Shown here: in pieces, positions 1-8,489 of the stretch
Position numbering within the stretch: the first letter of the stretch is position 1
Layout: each line of letters starts with the position of its first letter
Assembly: GCF_024362205.1 (NCBI RefSeq)
Contig: NZ_CP101462.1
Span: 2,565,001-2,629,000 of the forward strand
Reading direction: 5' to 3'
Length of the DNA: 64,000 nucleotides
From: Exiguobacterium aurantiacum
GTDB lineage: Bacteria; Bacillota; Bacilli; Exiguobacteriales; Exiguobacteriaceae
Program-made: the position numbers and the translations under genes
The notes under the pieces: generated by a model
The model's input: the letters and a program-made list of their open reading frames with translations, nothing else
Database searches by the model: none
What the model was told of the DNA's origin: nothing

Positions 1-1238
1 CCAATCCCCGTCGCAATCGACGAAGTGAGGGGCATCATGAGGATGGTCATAAACGCAGGAATCGCGATTTCTAACTTTCTCCAGTCGATGTCGAGCAAAG
101 CCGAAGCCATGAGCACTCCTACGATGATGAGTGCTGGAGCCGTGACTGCAGATGTAACGACGGCCAAGAGTGGTGAGAAGAAGAGGGCTAGGCCGAAGAA
201 AAGGCCTGCGAACACAGCTGTCAATCCCGAACGACCACCGGCAGCTACACCAGCAGATGATTCAACGTATGACGTCGCCGTCGATGTACCAAAGATCGCA
301 CCTGCTACTGTCGCTGTCGAGTCTGCCATGAGCGCCTTACTCGCACGCGGCACTTTGTTATCTTTCATGATTCCCGCTTGACGCGCTACCGCTACGAGCG
401 TACCAGCTGTATCGAAGAAATCAATGAAGAAGAACGTCAAGATGACGACAAGCATTTGGACAGTGAAGACGTCAGAGAAGTTGATGAACGCTTGACCAAA
501 TGTCGACGCCATGCTCGGAGGTGCCGAGATGACATCCGAGATTGCAGTCGGCGTCGGTACAAGATTAAAGATCATTCCAACGATTGCCGTTAAAAGCATC
601 CCGATGAAGATGCCGCCTTTAATGTTTCGAACCATCAATAACGCTGTGACGACAAGACCGAATACCGAAAGGAGTGTCGTCCCTGTTCCAAGTGAACCGA
701 GACCGACGAGCGTCGCTTCGTTTGCGACGACGATACCCGCATTTTTCAAGCCGATGAAAGCGATGAAGAAACCAATCCCTGCGGCGACTGCCATTTTAAG
801 TGGTCCCGGGATGGCGTTGACAACTGTTTCACGAATACCTGAGAGCGTCAAAACGATGAAGAACAAACCAGAAACAAGGACACCTGATAAGGCTGTCTGC
901 CATGGGATCCCCATACCGATGACTACACTGTAAGCAAAGAAGGCGTTGAGTCCCATACCCGGCGCAATCGCGATTGGGTAGTTGGCGAACAAGCCCATCA
1001 TGACAGAACCGATGAGGGCAACGAGGCCGGTCGCCACGAAGACGGCGCCCATGTCCATACCTGCTGCACCTAACACGTTCGGGTTGACGAACAAGATGTA
1101 AGCCATGGCCAAGAATGTTGTAAACCCTGCAACTAGCTCTGTTTTCACGTTTGTCCCAAGTTCGTTCAATTGGAAGTAACGTTCAATCCGGTTTCCTGAT
1201 GGTTGATGATTTGGTTCTTGCTTGAGCTGTGTGCTCAT
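1..1238 (-). CDS. pbuG: Hypoxanthine/guanine permease (NCS2, AzgA subfamily), C-terminus cut off by window edge
   Basis: Integral membrane importer for purine bases (hypoxanthine, guanine) feeding salvage. I translated about 412 codons from the ATG at 1238, which sits behind a GGAGG ribosome site; the gene runs off the left edge, so the end is missing. The protein opens with RIERYFQLNELGT and has the family signatures FLAMAYILFVNP and PIAIAPGMGLNAFFAYSV, then further hydrophobic helices, and FFFIDFFDTAGTLV, which fits the NCS2 substrate-site helix. This matches Bacillus PbuG closely. A guanine riboswitch lies directly upstream, which supports a purine substrate. PbuO-type specificity cannot be excluded. 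Confidence 0.93.
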   Translation of the reverse strand, partial: MSTQLKQEPNHQPSGNRIERYFQLNELGTNVKTELVAGFTTFLAMAYILFVNPNVLGAAGMDMGAVFVATGLVALIGSVMMGLFANYPIAIAPGMGLNAFFAYSVVIGMGIPWQTALSGVLVSGLFFIVLTLSGIRETVVNAIPGPLKMAVAAGIGFFIAFIGLKNAGIVVANEATLVGLGSLGTGTTLLSVFGLVVTALLMVRNIKGGIFIGMLLTAIVGMIFNLVPTPTAISDVISAPPSMASTFGQAFINFSDVFTVQMLVVILTFFFIDFFDTAGTLVAVARQAGIMKDNKVPRASKALMADSTATVAGAIFGTSTATSYVESSAGVAAGGRSGLTAVFAGLFFGLALFFSPLLAVVTSAVTAPALIIVGVLMASALLDIDWRKLEIAIPAFMTILMMPLTSSIATGI

Positions 1239-1262
1239 TGATTTTCCTCCTTGGCTCGCCGT

Positions 1263-1299
1263 AAAACGAGAAAAGGTCCCCGATCGATGACCGGAGACC
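1263..1299 (-). terminator. Riboswitch expression platform: terminator before the permease gene
   Basis: On the minus strand an 11-bp stem (GGTCTCCGGTC against GATCGGGGACC, counting G-U pairs) with an ATC loop is followed by TTTTCTCGTTTT. It lies between the aptamer and the permease start, so it is the likely premature terminator of the riboswitch. Confidence 0.8.
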
Positions 1300-1342
1300 C
1301 CACGCGAAACATACAGGGACATACGTCCCCAATCTATGTCTC

Positions 1343-1409
1343 GCCGTAGTGAAATCATTTAAGGTGATTTCGTAGAGACTCTCGGGCCATATTCCCGATA
1401 TTATACGGC
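1343..1409 (-). ncRNA. Guanine-class purine riboswitch aptamer (permease leader)
   Basis: The minus strand reads through a perfect P1 helix (GCCGTA with TACGGC). Inside it are the conserved junction elements TATAAT, ATATGGCC, the J2/3 element GAGAGTCTCTAC, a P3 arm ending in TTAAATGA, and CACTACG at the 3' side. The discriminating base before TACG is C, which in this class pairs with guanine rather than adenine. The permease start is about 105 nt downstream. Confidence 0.93.
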
Positions 1410-1535
1410 AAAATAATTTTTAATTGTTCGGATATGATAAGAACGTTTTTATCTTAACAACGTCAAAAATGAATGTCAACAGTAATAACGGATTTTAAAT
1501 AAAATATTTAGACTTAATGTTCGGTTTTTCCATAT

Positions 1536-1563
1536 AAAAACAGAGAGGGTTGCCCCCCTCTGC
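1536..1563 (-). terminator. Terminator after guaA
   Basis: A GC-rich hairpin with AGAGGG and CCCTCT arms, followed by TTTTT on the minus strand, begins a few bases after the guaA stop codon. Confidence 0.8.
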
Positions 1564-1566
1564 CTT

Positions 1567-3108
1567 TTATTCCCACTCGATCGTTGCTGGTGGCTTCGAT
1601 GTGATGTCGTACAGGACACGGTTGACGTGACTGACTTCATTGACGATACGGACCGAAATCTTTTCGAGGACATCCCAAGGGATGCGGGCCCAATCCGAAG
1701 TCATTCCGTCAATCGATGTGACAGCACGGACACCGACCGCATAGTCATACGTCCGCTCGTCGCCCATGACGCCGACTGAGCGAATTGGTGTGAGGACCGT
1801 GAAGTACTGCCAAATGTCACGTTCGAGACCGGCTTTCTTCACTTCTTCACGTAAAATCGCGTCCGACTCGCGCACGATTTCAAGTTTCTCTTCCGTGATT
1901 TCACCGAGGACACGAATGCCGAGACCCGGACCCGGGAACGGCTGGCGCCATACGATATAGTCTGGCAATCCAAGCTCTGTCCCAAGTTCACGTACTTCGT
2001 CTTTGAAGAGCGTGTTGAGCGGCTCGATCAACGTGAAGTTCATATCTTCCGGAAGTCCACCGACGTTATGGTGTGACTTGATTGTTTGAGCCGTATCCGT
2101 CCCGCTCTCGATAATATCCGTGTAAAGCGTACCTTGAGCAAGGAAGTCCATATCCACAAGTTTCGACGCTTCTTCGTCAAACACATAGATGAACTCGTTG
2201 CCGATGATTTTACGCTTTTGTTCCGGATCTGAGACGCCGGCAAGTTTCGACATGAAGCGCTCCTGCGCGTCAATCTTGATGACTTTCATGTTGAAGCCGT
2301 CCGCGAACGTCTTCATGACGCTGTCCGCTTCATTTTTACGAAGCAAGCCATGGTCAACGAACATACACGTCAACTGGTCACCGATGGCACGATGGACGAG
2401 CGCTGCGACAACTGATGAGTCGACACCGCCTGACAACGCGCAAAGAACTTGCTTGTCGCCAACGATTTCACGAATCTTCTCGACTTCGATGTCGATGAAG
2501 TTTTCCATTGACCACTCACCTTTGGCCCCACACACTTCATAAATGAAGTTCTTCAAGATGTCATTCCCGTACTCTGAGTGACGGACTTCCGGATGGTACT
2601 GGACGCCATACATTTTGAGGTCGTCGCTCTTAATCGAAGCGACCGGACATGATGGGTTCGTCCCGTCGACGATGAATCCTGGCGGAGCTTCCATGACGAG
2701 GTCGCCGTGGCTCATCCAAACGGTATGTTCCACTGGGAGGCCCTTGTAGAGCGCCGAGGCTTCTGGTGTTGAGAAGAGCGTCGCTTTCCCGTATTCACGA
2801 TGCGCAGCCCGCTCGACACGTCCACCGAAGTGATGCGTCATGAGTTGCATGCCGTAGCAAATTCCGAAAATCGGAATCCCGAGCTCGAAAATTTCTGGGT
2901 CACAGCGGTAGGCGCCTTCCGCGTACACACTGTTCGGTCCACCCGAGAAAATGATTCCCGCCGGAGCGAGTTCACGAATCTCAGCAGCGGTCATCTTGTG
3001 GGAATGGAGCTCACTGTATACCCCAAGGTCACGCACACGACGTGTGATTAACTGGTTGTACTGGCCTCCAAAGTCGAGCACCAAAATCATCTCTTGTTCT
3101 ACTTTCAC
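1567..3108 (-). CDS. guaA: GMP synthase, glutamine-hydrolysing
   Basis: Converts XMP to GMP with glutamine and ATP, the last step of guanine nucleotide synthesis, in the cytosol. The class I glutaminase domain comes first: nucleophile Cys84 in GICYG, with His172 and Glu174 in YHPE. The ATP pyrophosphatase domain follows, with the P-loop SGGVDSS near residue 226, and then the C-terminal dimerisation domain ending in PPATIEWE. I chose the GTG start at 3108, giving 513 residues, the length of the Bacillus enzyme. It follows a strong AGGTGGAGG site. The reading frame stays open further upstream, but that part overlaps the riboswitch and is not coding. Confidence 0.97.
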   Translation of the reverse strand: MKVEQEMILVLDFGGQYNQLITRRVRDLGVYSELHSHKMTAAEIRELAPAGIIFSGGPNSVYAEGAYRCDPEIFELGIPIFGICYGMQLMTHHFGGRVERAAHREYGKATLFSTPEASALYKGLPVEHTVWMSHGDLVMEAPPGFIVDGTNPSCPVASIKSDDLKMYGVQYHPEVRHSEYGNDILKNFIYEVCGAKGEWSMENFIDIEVEKIREIVGDKQVLCALSGGVDSSVVAALVHRAIGDQLTCMFVDHGLLRKNEADSVMKTFADGFNMKVIKIDAQERFMSKLAGVSDPEQKRKIIGNEFIYVFDEEASKLVDMDFLAQGTLYTDIIESGTDTAQTIKSHHNVGGLPEDMNFTLIEPLNTLFKDEVRELGTELGLPDYIVWRQPFPGPGLGIRVLGEITEEKLEIVRESDAILREEVKKAGLERDIWQYFTVLTPIRSVGVMGDERTYDYAVGVRAVTSIDGMTSDWARIPWDVLEKISVRIVNEVSHVNRVLYDITSKPPATIEWE

Positions 3109-3136
3109 AAAACCTCCACCTTTCTGCCTTCTTCTC

Positions 3137-3191
3137 AAAAAAAGAGCGAGCCTCTCCCACGGATTCACCAAACCGAAGAAGAAGCACGCCC
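3137..3191 (-). terminator. guaA riboswitch terminator
   Basis: On the minus strand GGGCGTGCTTCTTC can pair with GGAGAGGCTCGCTC (14 positions, one U-U mismatch, some G-U), directly followed by seven T. The 5' arm can instead pair with the 3' side of the aptamer, giving a clear on/off switch. Confidence 0.82.
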
Positions 3192-3217
3192 TTTTCTGTG
3201 TATACGAAACGTGCTCC

Positions 3218-3283
3218 TTCATAGTCGGTCCATTTACGGTGGTCCGGTAGAGACTCTCGCGCCAATTCGCGAGTATATACGAA
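3218..3283 (-). ncRNA. Guanine-class purine riboswitch aptamer (guaA leader)
   Basis: The minus strand shows TTCGTATATACT opening the P1 helix, a P2 arm CTCGCG/CGCGAG, the J2/3 element GAGTCTCTAC, a P3 arm GGACC/GGTCC-like with loop GTAAATGG, and the closing CGACTATGAA. C before TATG indicates guanine. It lies about 110 nt upstream of the guaA start, so the enzyme that makes GMP is under guanine feedback. Confidence 0.94.
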
Positions 3284-3341
3284 GGAATGCTGTTCAATTA
3301 TCTAACTAATGCGTCTATCTTACTGTATGCATCCGCCTACT

Positions 3342-5438
3342 TCAACTCATAATTCGGCGAATCATGATTTTCCAATATTCTTTATATTTTGAATTTGGCG
3401 TTTTTTCGGCATAGATGCTCTGTTCAAATAAACGGGTCAATCGCGTCATTTCGGTCGACTCATAATAAGCATCGACTTCCGCGGCGAGTTCCGATGGCGT
3501 GCGTCCATCAACTTTGAAACCTGCCCCACGAAGCCGCTTAACGAGATAGCGATGCATGGCGACGAGTCGGTTCTCATTCAACGGGCGACGTGTCCACCAA
3601 AGCATCATCACGAGACGTTCGATTGTCTTCCGGTTCCACACAAGAACAGCGACTGCGAAGACAATTAAAATCCAACCCCATACCGGCATATTCCAATTCT
3701 CGGTTGCCGCCTCCCCTGATGTGACATCGTCGAGTGCCAAATCTTCCTGTGGACGGTTCGTCGGTTCATTGTCTTGCGACGCCTGTGGATCGTTGGCCGC
3801 TGGATCTTCTGCATTCGCTTCGTCCTCCGTCTCGATTTGAAGCAGGTTGGCGTCAGTGAAACTGATGGTGGCCTCGAGCGGGACCCAGCCCGCACCTTCG
3901 ACGAAGTATTCCACCCATGAGTGGGCGTGTCGGTTCCGGACGGTATACTCCTCTTCACCTTGGATAATCCCGCGTGCATCACCCATCGTGAAGCCTTTGA
4001 CCCAACGCGTCGGCACTCCCCTCGCCCGGAGAAGGACGGCAGCCGAGGTCGAGAAGTTGTCGCAGTAACCAATCAACGTATCAAACAAAAATTGATCGAC
4101 GTAATCGGTATCCTCTTCAGGGACAGCCACGTCTTCCGTATTGTACTGGAAGTCCCCGGTTTGGAAGTAGTCCTGGACCGCTTGGGCCTGATCATAAGGC
4201 GTCTCACTGTCGGAAGTGATGTCGGCCGACAAATCTCGAACCCGATCCGGAAGCGAGTCCGGCAATTGCAAGTATGCTTGTCGCTCTTCTTCCGTCAACG
4301 TCGTCACTGGCTCATTCAACGCCAATTGCTCTTCCGTGAAGGAAGGGACACTGTAGCGCAATTGAATCGTTTGCGGCGTCGTTTGGCCGTCATTGTCGAA
4401 CACGATTTTCCCGGACGGTCGGATGTGAATCGTCTCGTTCGGGAACGGTTCTTCGATATTCCCGACTCGGAATTCGGTGCCGTTGTCCGTCTCGGTCGCC
4501 TGCGGATACTCTCCGCCATACGGGACGAACGTCTGGCGCCGGTCAAATCGGAGTAACGCCTGTTCCGGTGTCGTGTCGACATCTTGGTCGACGAGTTGCC
4601 CACGGTTGTAGTCCGAGTCGAGGACCGGGGACTCGACCCAGCCTTTGCCCGTGTAAATTTCTTTTGATTCGATGCGCCAATAGCGTGCCGGTACACCACG
4701 GGCGATGAAGACGATGCCGTCATCTTGCTCAAACGGCCCGCCGAGTTGCTCATCGTTTACCCCATAACCGACTCGACCACTACCTGATCCCTCATCGTTC
4801 ACGGCGTTTTGGAAACTCGTCGTCAACCGGTCAGACCAATCGCCTTCGAGCGTCGGGGACACGCTCGCGAGCGCCAACACAACCGATGCGAGGAGCGCGA
4901 TGCTGACATAACGGACGAGCGACTTGCTCGGCCGTTTCGCCAAATCGGTGACGAAGAGTAAAAAGAGTGACGCTAAAATCGCAAGGAGAATCTTCCCTTC
5001 TCCGTCATAAAGCGTCCACGTGTCAAAGTACGCCATCAATCCGAGCGTCGAGACAATCATCCCGAGGACGAAACCATAGCTCGGATACGTCCGCCCGACC
5101 AAGATGGCGAATAGAACACCAATGAGCGCCATCGCCGAGAAGAAAATCGCCTCTTCTGGCAAAGCTCCGCTCAGCACCCCGCTTAAATCGTCTAGCCAGA
5201 GGCCAAACCAGTCCAAGACACTACCGTGGTACACGTATAAGACAACAAAGAAGTTGAAGACGACCACCGTGATGAAGCCATACCAAGGGAGTAAACTCGC
5301 AAACATCGGTACGAGCAACAAGAACAAGAACGGCCAATTGACGTCGAACGTCGTGCTCCCGACAATCGGCTCGACCCAAAACGACAACAAGTAGGCGGCA
5401 AGCGCCGTATAGACAATCCGTTTCACCCACATTGTCAT
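3342..5438 (-). CDS. yebA: Transglutaminase-like membrane protein (TgpA/YebA family)
   Basis: A 698-residue membrane protein: several N-terminal transmembrane helices (DUF3488-type), a large extracellular transglutaminase-like domain, one more helix (MPVWGWILIVFAVAVLVW), then a cytoplasmic DUF4129-like tail. The domain keeps the Cys of YCDNFSTSAAVLLRARGVPTR and the His of NRHAHSWVEYF. Its natural substrate is unknown. It overlaps the DUF58 gene by ATGA, and with the MoxR gene forms the same three-gene unit found beside guaA in Bacillus, which suggests assembly or maturation of an envelope complex (inference). The start ATG follows GAGGTG. Confidence 0.88.
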   Translation of the reverse strand: MTMWVKRIVYTALAAYLLSFWVEPIVGSTTFDVNWPFLFLLLVPMFASLLPWYGFITVVVFNFFVVLYVYHGSVLDWFGLWLDDLSGVLSGALPEEAIFFSAMALIGVLFAILVGRTYPSYGFVLGMIVSTLGLMAYFDTWTLYDGEGKILLAILASLFLLFVTDLAKRPSKSLVRYVSIALLASVVLALASVSPTLEGDWSDRLTTSFQNAVNDEGSGSGRVGYGVNDEQLGGPFEQDDGIVFIARGVPARYWRIESKEIYTGKGWVESPVLDSDYNRGQLVDQDVDTTPEQALLRFDRRQTFVPYGGEYPQATETDNGTEFRVGNIEEPFPNETIHIRPSGKIVFDNDGQTTPQTIQLRYSVPSFTEEQLALNEPVTTLTEEERQAYLQLPDSLPDRVRDLSADITSDSETPYDQAQAVQDYFQTGDFQYNTEDVAVPEEDTDYVDQFLFDTLIGYCDNFSTSAAVLLRARGVPTRWVKGFTMGDARGIIQGEEEYTVRNRHAHSWVEYFVEGAGWVPLEATISFTDANLLQIETEDEANAEDPAANDPQASQDNEPTNRPQEDLALDDVTSGEAATENWNMPVWGWILIVFAVAVLVWNRKTIERLVMMLWWTRRPLNENRLVAMHRYLVKRLRGAGFKVDGRTPSELAAEVDAYYESTEMTRLTRLFEQSIYAEKTPNSKYKEYWKIMIRRIMS

Positions 5439-6502
5439 GTCGTCACCTCGTTTGCCGTGTACAGATGATAACTGCCTTGGGTCTCGTTCATGATTTCACG
5501 CACCCACTTCGTCTCGAGCGGGCTAATCAAAATCATATTCCCCACTTCTTGTGGCAGGTTACGTTTCACTCGTTCGACGAGGCGGCCCTCGGGTTCCGGT
5601 GTCGCCGTCAGCAAATAATGGCCGACCTCGGCGCTTTGGTCCGGCAAATGGAATAGGCGGACCTGTTCTTCGATGACATACAGTTCAAACGGCAAGTTTT
5701 TCCGTTCGAGCTGTCGGATTGCGCCGACGAGTAACGACAACGAGCGCTCGAACGCTTCTTCATGCCCGGCCGAAGTGGACGGGACAAAGACGAGCGAGAG
5801 TTTTTTCTCCTGCTCTTGGTCGAACGTTTTCGTCATCAAGTTGCCTCGACGAGCCGATGCCTTCCAATCGATCCGGCCGATGCGGTCACCGGCCGCGTAT
5901 TCTCGGACGCCGCTCGTCGTGTTGGCCACTTCCGTATAGGTTCGAGTGCGTCGGTATTGTTCGCCACGCCCCCCGACTTGCTCGTCACGCGGCAAGTCGA
6001 ACTGAAGTTCCGCCGGTGACACTTCGACGACCGTCTCGAGTCGCAACGTGCGTTTTCGGTCGAATAGTCCGAACACGTCACGCACATGAAGGGCCGTCCG
6101 GTCGAACACATGGATACCTCGGCGAATCTGTTCGATTTCATAATGGACCGTCTCTGTGCGCCGAAAGAAGCGGTCGACCGGGGTGACAATCACGTCTGGC
6201 GACGTCGCTAGACGCGGCGGCGGTGTCTCTTCTAATGTGACGATCCCGACGAGAAACGGATATTTTCGTTCCACTTGTAGCTCTACGTCCATCGTCTGTC
6301 CCGAGACGAGTCGTTTCGTCGTGACCCGCCGCGAGACGTTGGCCGCTGTGACCGGGTAAATCATAAAGAGGGTCCAATACGCAGCCAAGACGAAAAATGA
6401 CCACCATAGTGTCGAGGCGACGATACTCCCTTCAATCCGGGCGAACGTGTAAAGTCCGAATGCCGCCGCCCACACGAGGAACAGCTTCATCCAATTTTTC
6501 AT
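5435..6502 (-). CDS. yeaD: DUF58 (YeaD-like) membrane-anchored protein
   Basis: 355 residues. Two hydrophobic segments lie at the N-terminus, followed by a long soluble region with the DUF58 signature EYAAGDRIGRIDWKASARR and a von Willebrand-like fold region after it. DUF58 proteins act together with MoxR ATPases, but their biochemical role is not settled. It is translationally coupled on both sides: its start overlaps the MoxR stop and its stop overlaps the transglutaminase start, each by four bases. Confidence 0.88.
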   Translation of the reverse strand: MKNWMKLFLVWAAAFGLYTFARIEGSIVASTLWWSFFVLAAYWTLFMIYPVTAANVSRRVTTKRLVSGQTMDVELQVERKYPFLVGIVTLEETPPPRLATSPDVIVTPVDRFFRRTETVHYEIEQIRRGIHVFDRTALHVRDVFGLFDRKRTLRLETVVEVSPAELQFDLPRDEQVGGRGEQYRRTRTYTEVANTTSGVREYAAGDRIGRIDWKASARRGNLMTKTFDQEQEKKLSLVFVPSTSAGHEEAFERSLSLLVGAIRQLERKNLPFELYVIEEQVRLFHLPDQSAEVGHYLLTATPEPEGRLVERVKRNLPQEVGNMILISPLETKWVREIMNETQGSYHLYTANEVTT

Positions 6503-7452
6503 ACTTCTTTGACCTCACGATCCATCGGTACCGGAAGGGAGTCGAGCCAACCTTTGACGAGATGCTCGGCCGTCTTTCCTTTATAGCGCGCCTCCGCCGT
6601 CAACAAGATACGGTGACCGAGCACACTTCCGGCAAGCGCCTTCACATCGTCCGGTAACACGAAATCGCGGTTATGGATATATGCCCACGCTTGAGCAGCC
6701 TTCATCAGAGCAAGAGTCGCACGCGGGCTACCCCCAAGGTACGTGTTCGGGTCGTTGCGTGTCTCGTGAATCAAGCGGACGATGTACTGTTTGACCGCAC
6801 TCGAGACGTGAACCTCACGTACTTCGCGTTGCATTTGTTCGACTTCGTGCTTTGTGATAACGCTTTGTAGCGCCTCGAGTGGCTCTGCCTTTTCGAAGCG
6901 GGTCAACAAGGAAATCTCTTCATTGAACGACGGATAGCCCATCTCGATTTTGAGAAGGAAACGGTCGAGTTGGGCTTCTGGGAGCGGGTACGTCCCTTCA
7001 TGTTCAATCGGGTTTTGCGTCGCCATGACAAAAAACGGGGATGGTAAGATTTTGACTTCCCCGTCGACCGTCACACTACGCTCCGCCATCGCCTCGAGAA
7101 GCGCGGACTGTGTTTTTGGAGAAGTCCGGTTGATTTCATCAGCTAAAACGATATTGCCCATCAAAGGTCCTGGACGGTACTCGAACTCTTTTGTTTTTTG
7201 GTTATACATTGAGATTCCAGTTAAATCAGACGGCAGCATGTCCGGCGTGAACTGAACGCGTTTGAAATCCAAATCGATGGCGCGACTGAACGTACGAACG
7301 AGCATCGTTTTCCCGACGCCCGGGACATCTTCTAGCAACACATGGCCTCCGGCAAGCAAAGCAGTCAAACTTTTTGCGATGACATCTTCTTTCCCGACGA
7401 TCACCGTCTCAATGGCATTGATGATCGATTGAATGGCTGGACGATAAGACAT
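6499..7452 (-). CDS. yeaC: MoxR-family AAA+ ATPase
   Basis: 317-residue AAA+ ATPase with Walker A (EDVPGVGKTML), Walker B (VLADEINRTSPKTQSALLEAM), sensor region FFVMATQNPIEHEGTYPLPEAQLDRF, and the MoxR lid domain. MoxR proteins are thought to act as chaperone-like remodelers for proteins encoded alongside; here the partners are the DUF58 and transglutaminase proteins in the same operon. It is the first gene of the operon, with its ATG behind AAAGGGGAGT. Confidence 0.93.
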   Translation of the reverse strand: MSYRPAIQSIINAIETVIVGKEDVIAKSLTALLAGGHVLLEDVPGVGKTMLVRTFSRAIDLDFKRVQFTPDMLPSDLTGISMYNQKTKEFEYRPGPLMGNIVLADEINRTSPKTQSALLEAMAERSVTVDGEVKILPSPFFVMATQNPIEHEGTYPLPEAQLDRFLLKIEMGYPSFNEEISLLTRFEKAEPLEALQSVITKHEVEQMQREVREVHVSSAVKQYIVRLIHETRNDPNTYLGGSPRATLALMKAAQAWAYIHNRDFVLPDDVKALAGSVLGHRILLTAEARYKGKTAEHLVKGWLDSLPVPMDREVKEV

Positions 7453-7582
7453 AGCCGACTCCCCTTTTTTTCTCTAATCGCTGACGCGTTCGAAAATTGA
7501 ATGTTCTGACTTTATTGTGACATATTCAAGCGCTCGTGTGAAAGAAAACCATCATGCCAATCGGTTTTCCATTCTTTACCCG

Positions 7583-7618
7583 AAAAAAGGCGCCTTGTCT
7601 CTGATTTGAGAAGGCGCC
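7583..7618 (-). terminator. Terminator after the flavin reductase-like gene
   Basis: Perfect GGCGCCTT/AAGGCGCC hairpin followed by TTTTTT on the minus strand, 8 nt past the stop codon. Confidence 0.9.
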
Positions 7619-7625
7619 ATTGCAT

Positions 7626-8231
7626 TTATTTCGGGCGTTCGATTTCAAACGTTTCGCCGAGTGTCGCATAAAAGTTTCCAGCAAGGCGACTGACCGGGGC
7701 CAATTGTTCCGCATCGATGCGTCCGGCCTGATAGAGCGTCGGGTCAATGTGAAAACGGACGACGCGAGCAATTAATAAATCGGCTGTTACGATGCCGTCA
7801 TGTTCGATCGGAACGTGATGATGCAATTTACATTCCATCCGAATTTTCGCTTCTTTCACACCAGGTGTCTCAATGATGTCACTCGGTGTGATGGTGAACG
7901 TCGTCCGATCGAGCTCACTTTCTTCCGGTCCCAAATTGGCTGCCGTCTCGTTGACGAGGTCCACGTTCGTCTCATCCACGATATGGATGACGAGTTCTTC
8001 GGTCGCGACCGCGTTACGGGCCGTGTCTTTCATGATACCGTTCTTCCGTTGGACCGACACCGATAACAGCGGCGGCTCGGAAGCGACGATGTTGAAGTAA
8101 CTGAATGGTGCGGCGTTGACCGTCTCGCCGTTTCGGGTCGTCACGAATGCAATCGGACGTGGAACGACACTCCCGATTAAAAATTTATACGTATCTCGCT
8201 CGGTTAACACTGAAGGTTCAATCGATAGCAT
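7626..8231 (-). CDS. Flavin reductase-like, FMN-binding split-barrel protein
   Basis: 201 residues matching the flavin reductase domain: SVVPRPIAFVTTRNGETVNAAPFSYFN near the N-terminus, then VSVQRKNGIMKDTARN. These are the typical FMN-contacting stretches of the split-barrel fold. The physiological substrate is unknown; relatives serve as NAD(P)H:flavin reductases or partners of monooxygenases. The frame is open to 8252, but the ATG at 8231 has GGGAGAGG at good spacing, so that start is used. Stands alone between terminators. Confidence 0.85.
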   Translation of the reverse strand: MLSIEPSVLTERDTYKFLIGSVVPRPIAFVTTRNGETVNAAPFSYFNIVASEPPLLSVSVQRKNGIMKDTARNAVATEELVIHIVDETNVDLVNETAANLGPEESELDRTTFTITPSDIIETPGVKEAKIRMECKLHHHVPIEHDGIVTADLLIARVVRFHIDPTLYQAGRIDAEQLAPVSRLAGNFYATLGETFEIERPK

Positions 8232-8489
8232 AAGCACCTCTCCCTTGGTCATTTCTTCTCTTTCAAGCTATCCTGTTCACTTCATTCATGTCAATCGGAA
8301 GCACATTTGAATGTGTAAGATCTATAAAACCGGGGTATATCCGTCTAGATATGACATTTAAATAGAGAATCTTTGATGGCACATCACGTGAGCAATTCGG
8401 TGTTCATCTGATTTTTCTTTTTGTATATTTCCGTTATAAGACGATTGAATTGGAGTTGGTTTTAGTTAAGGAAGGAAGTAGAGCGTATT

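Noticed and set aside
3109-3297. N-terminal extension of guaA by 63 codons
   Set aside because: It would be translated from inside the guanine riboswitch and terminator; the GTG at 3108 has a strong ribosome site and gives the normal enzyme length.
7526-7771. 81-residue reading frame overlapping the flavin reductase-like gene
   Set aside because: It lies out of frame on the same strand and runs through the gene's terminator; no ribosome site or recognisable protein.
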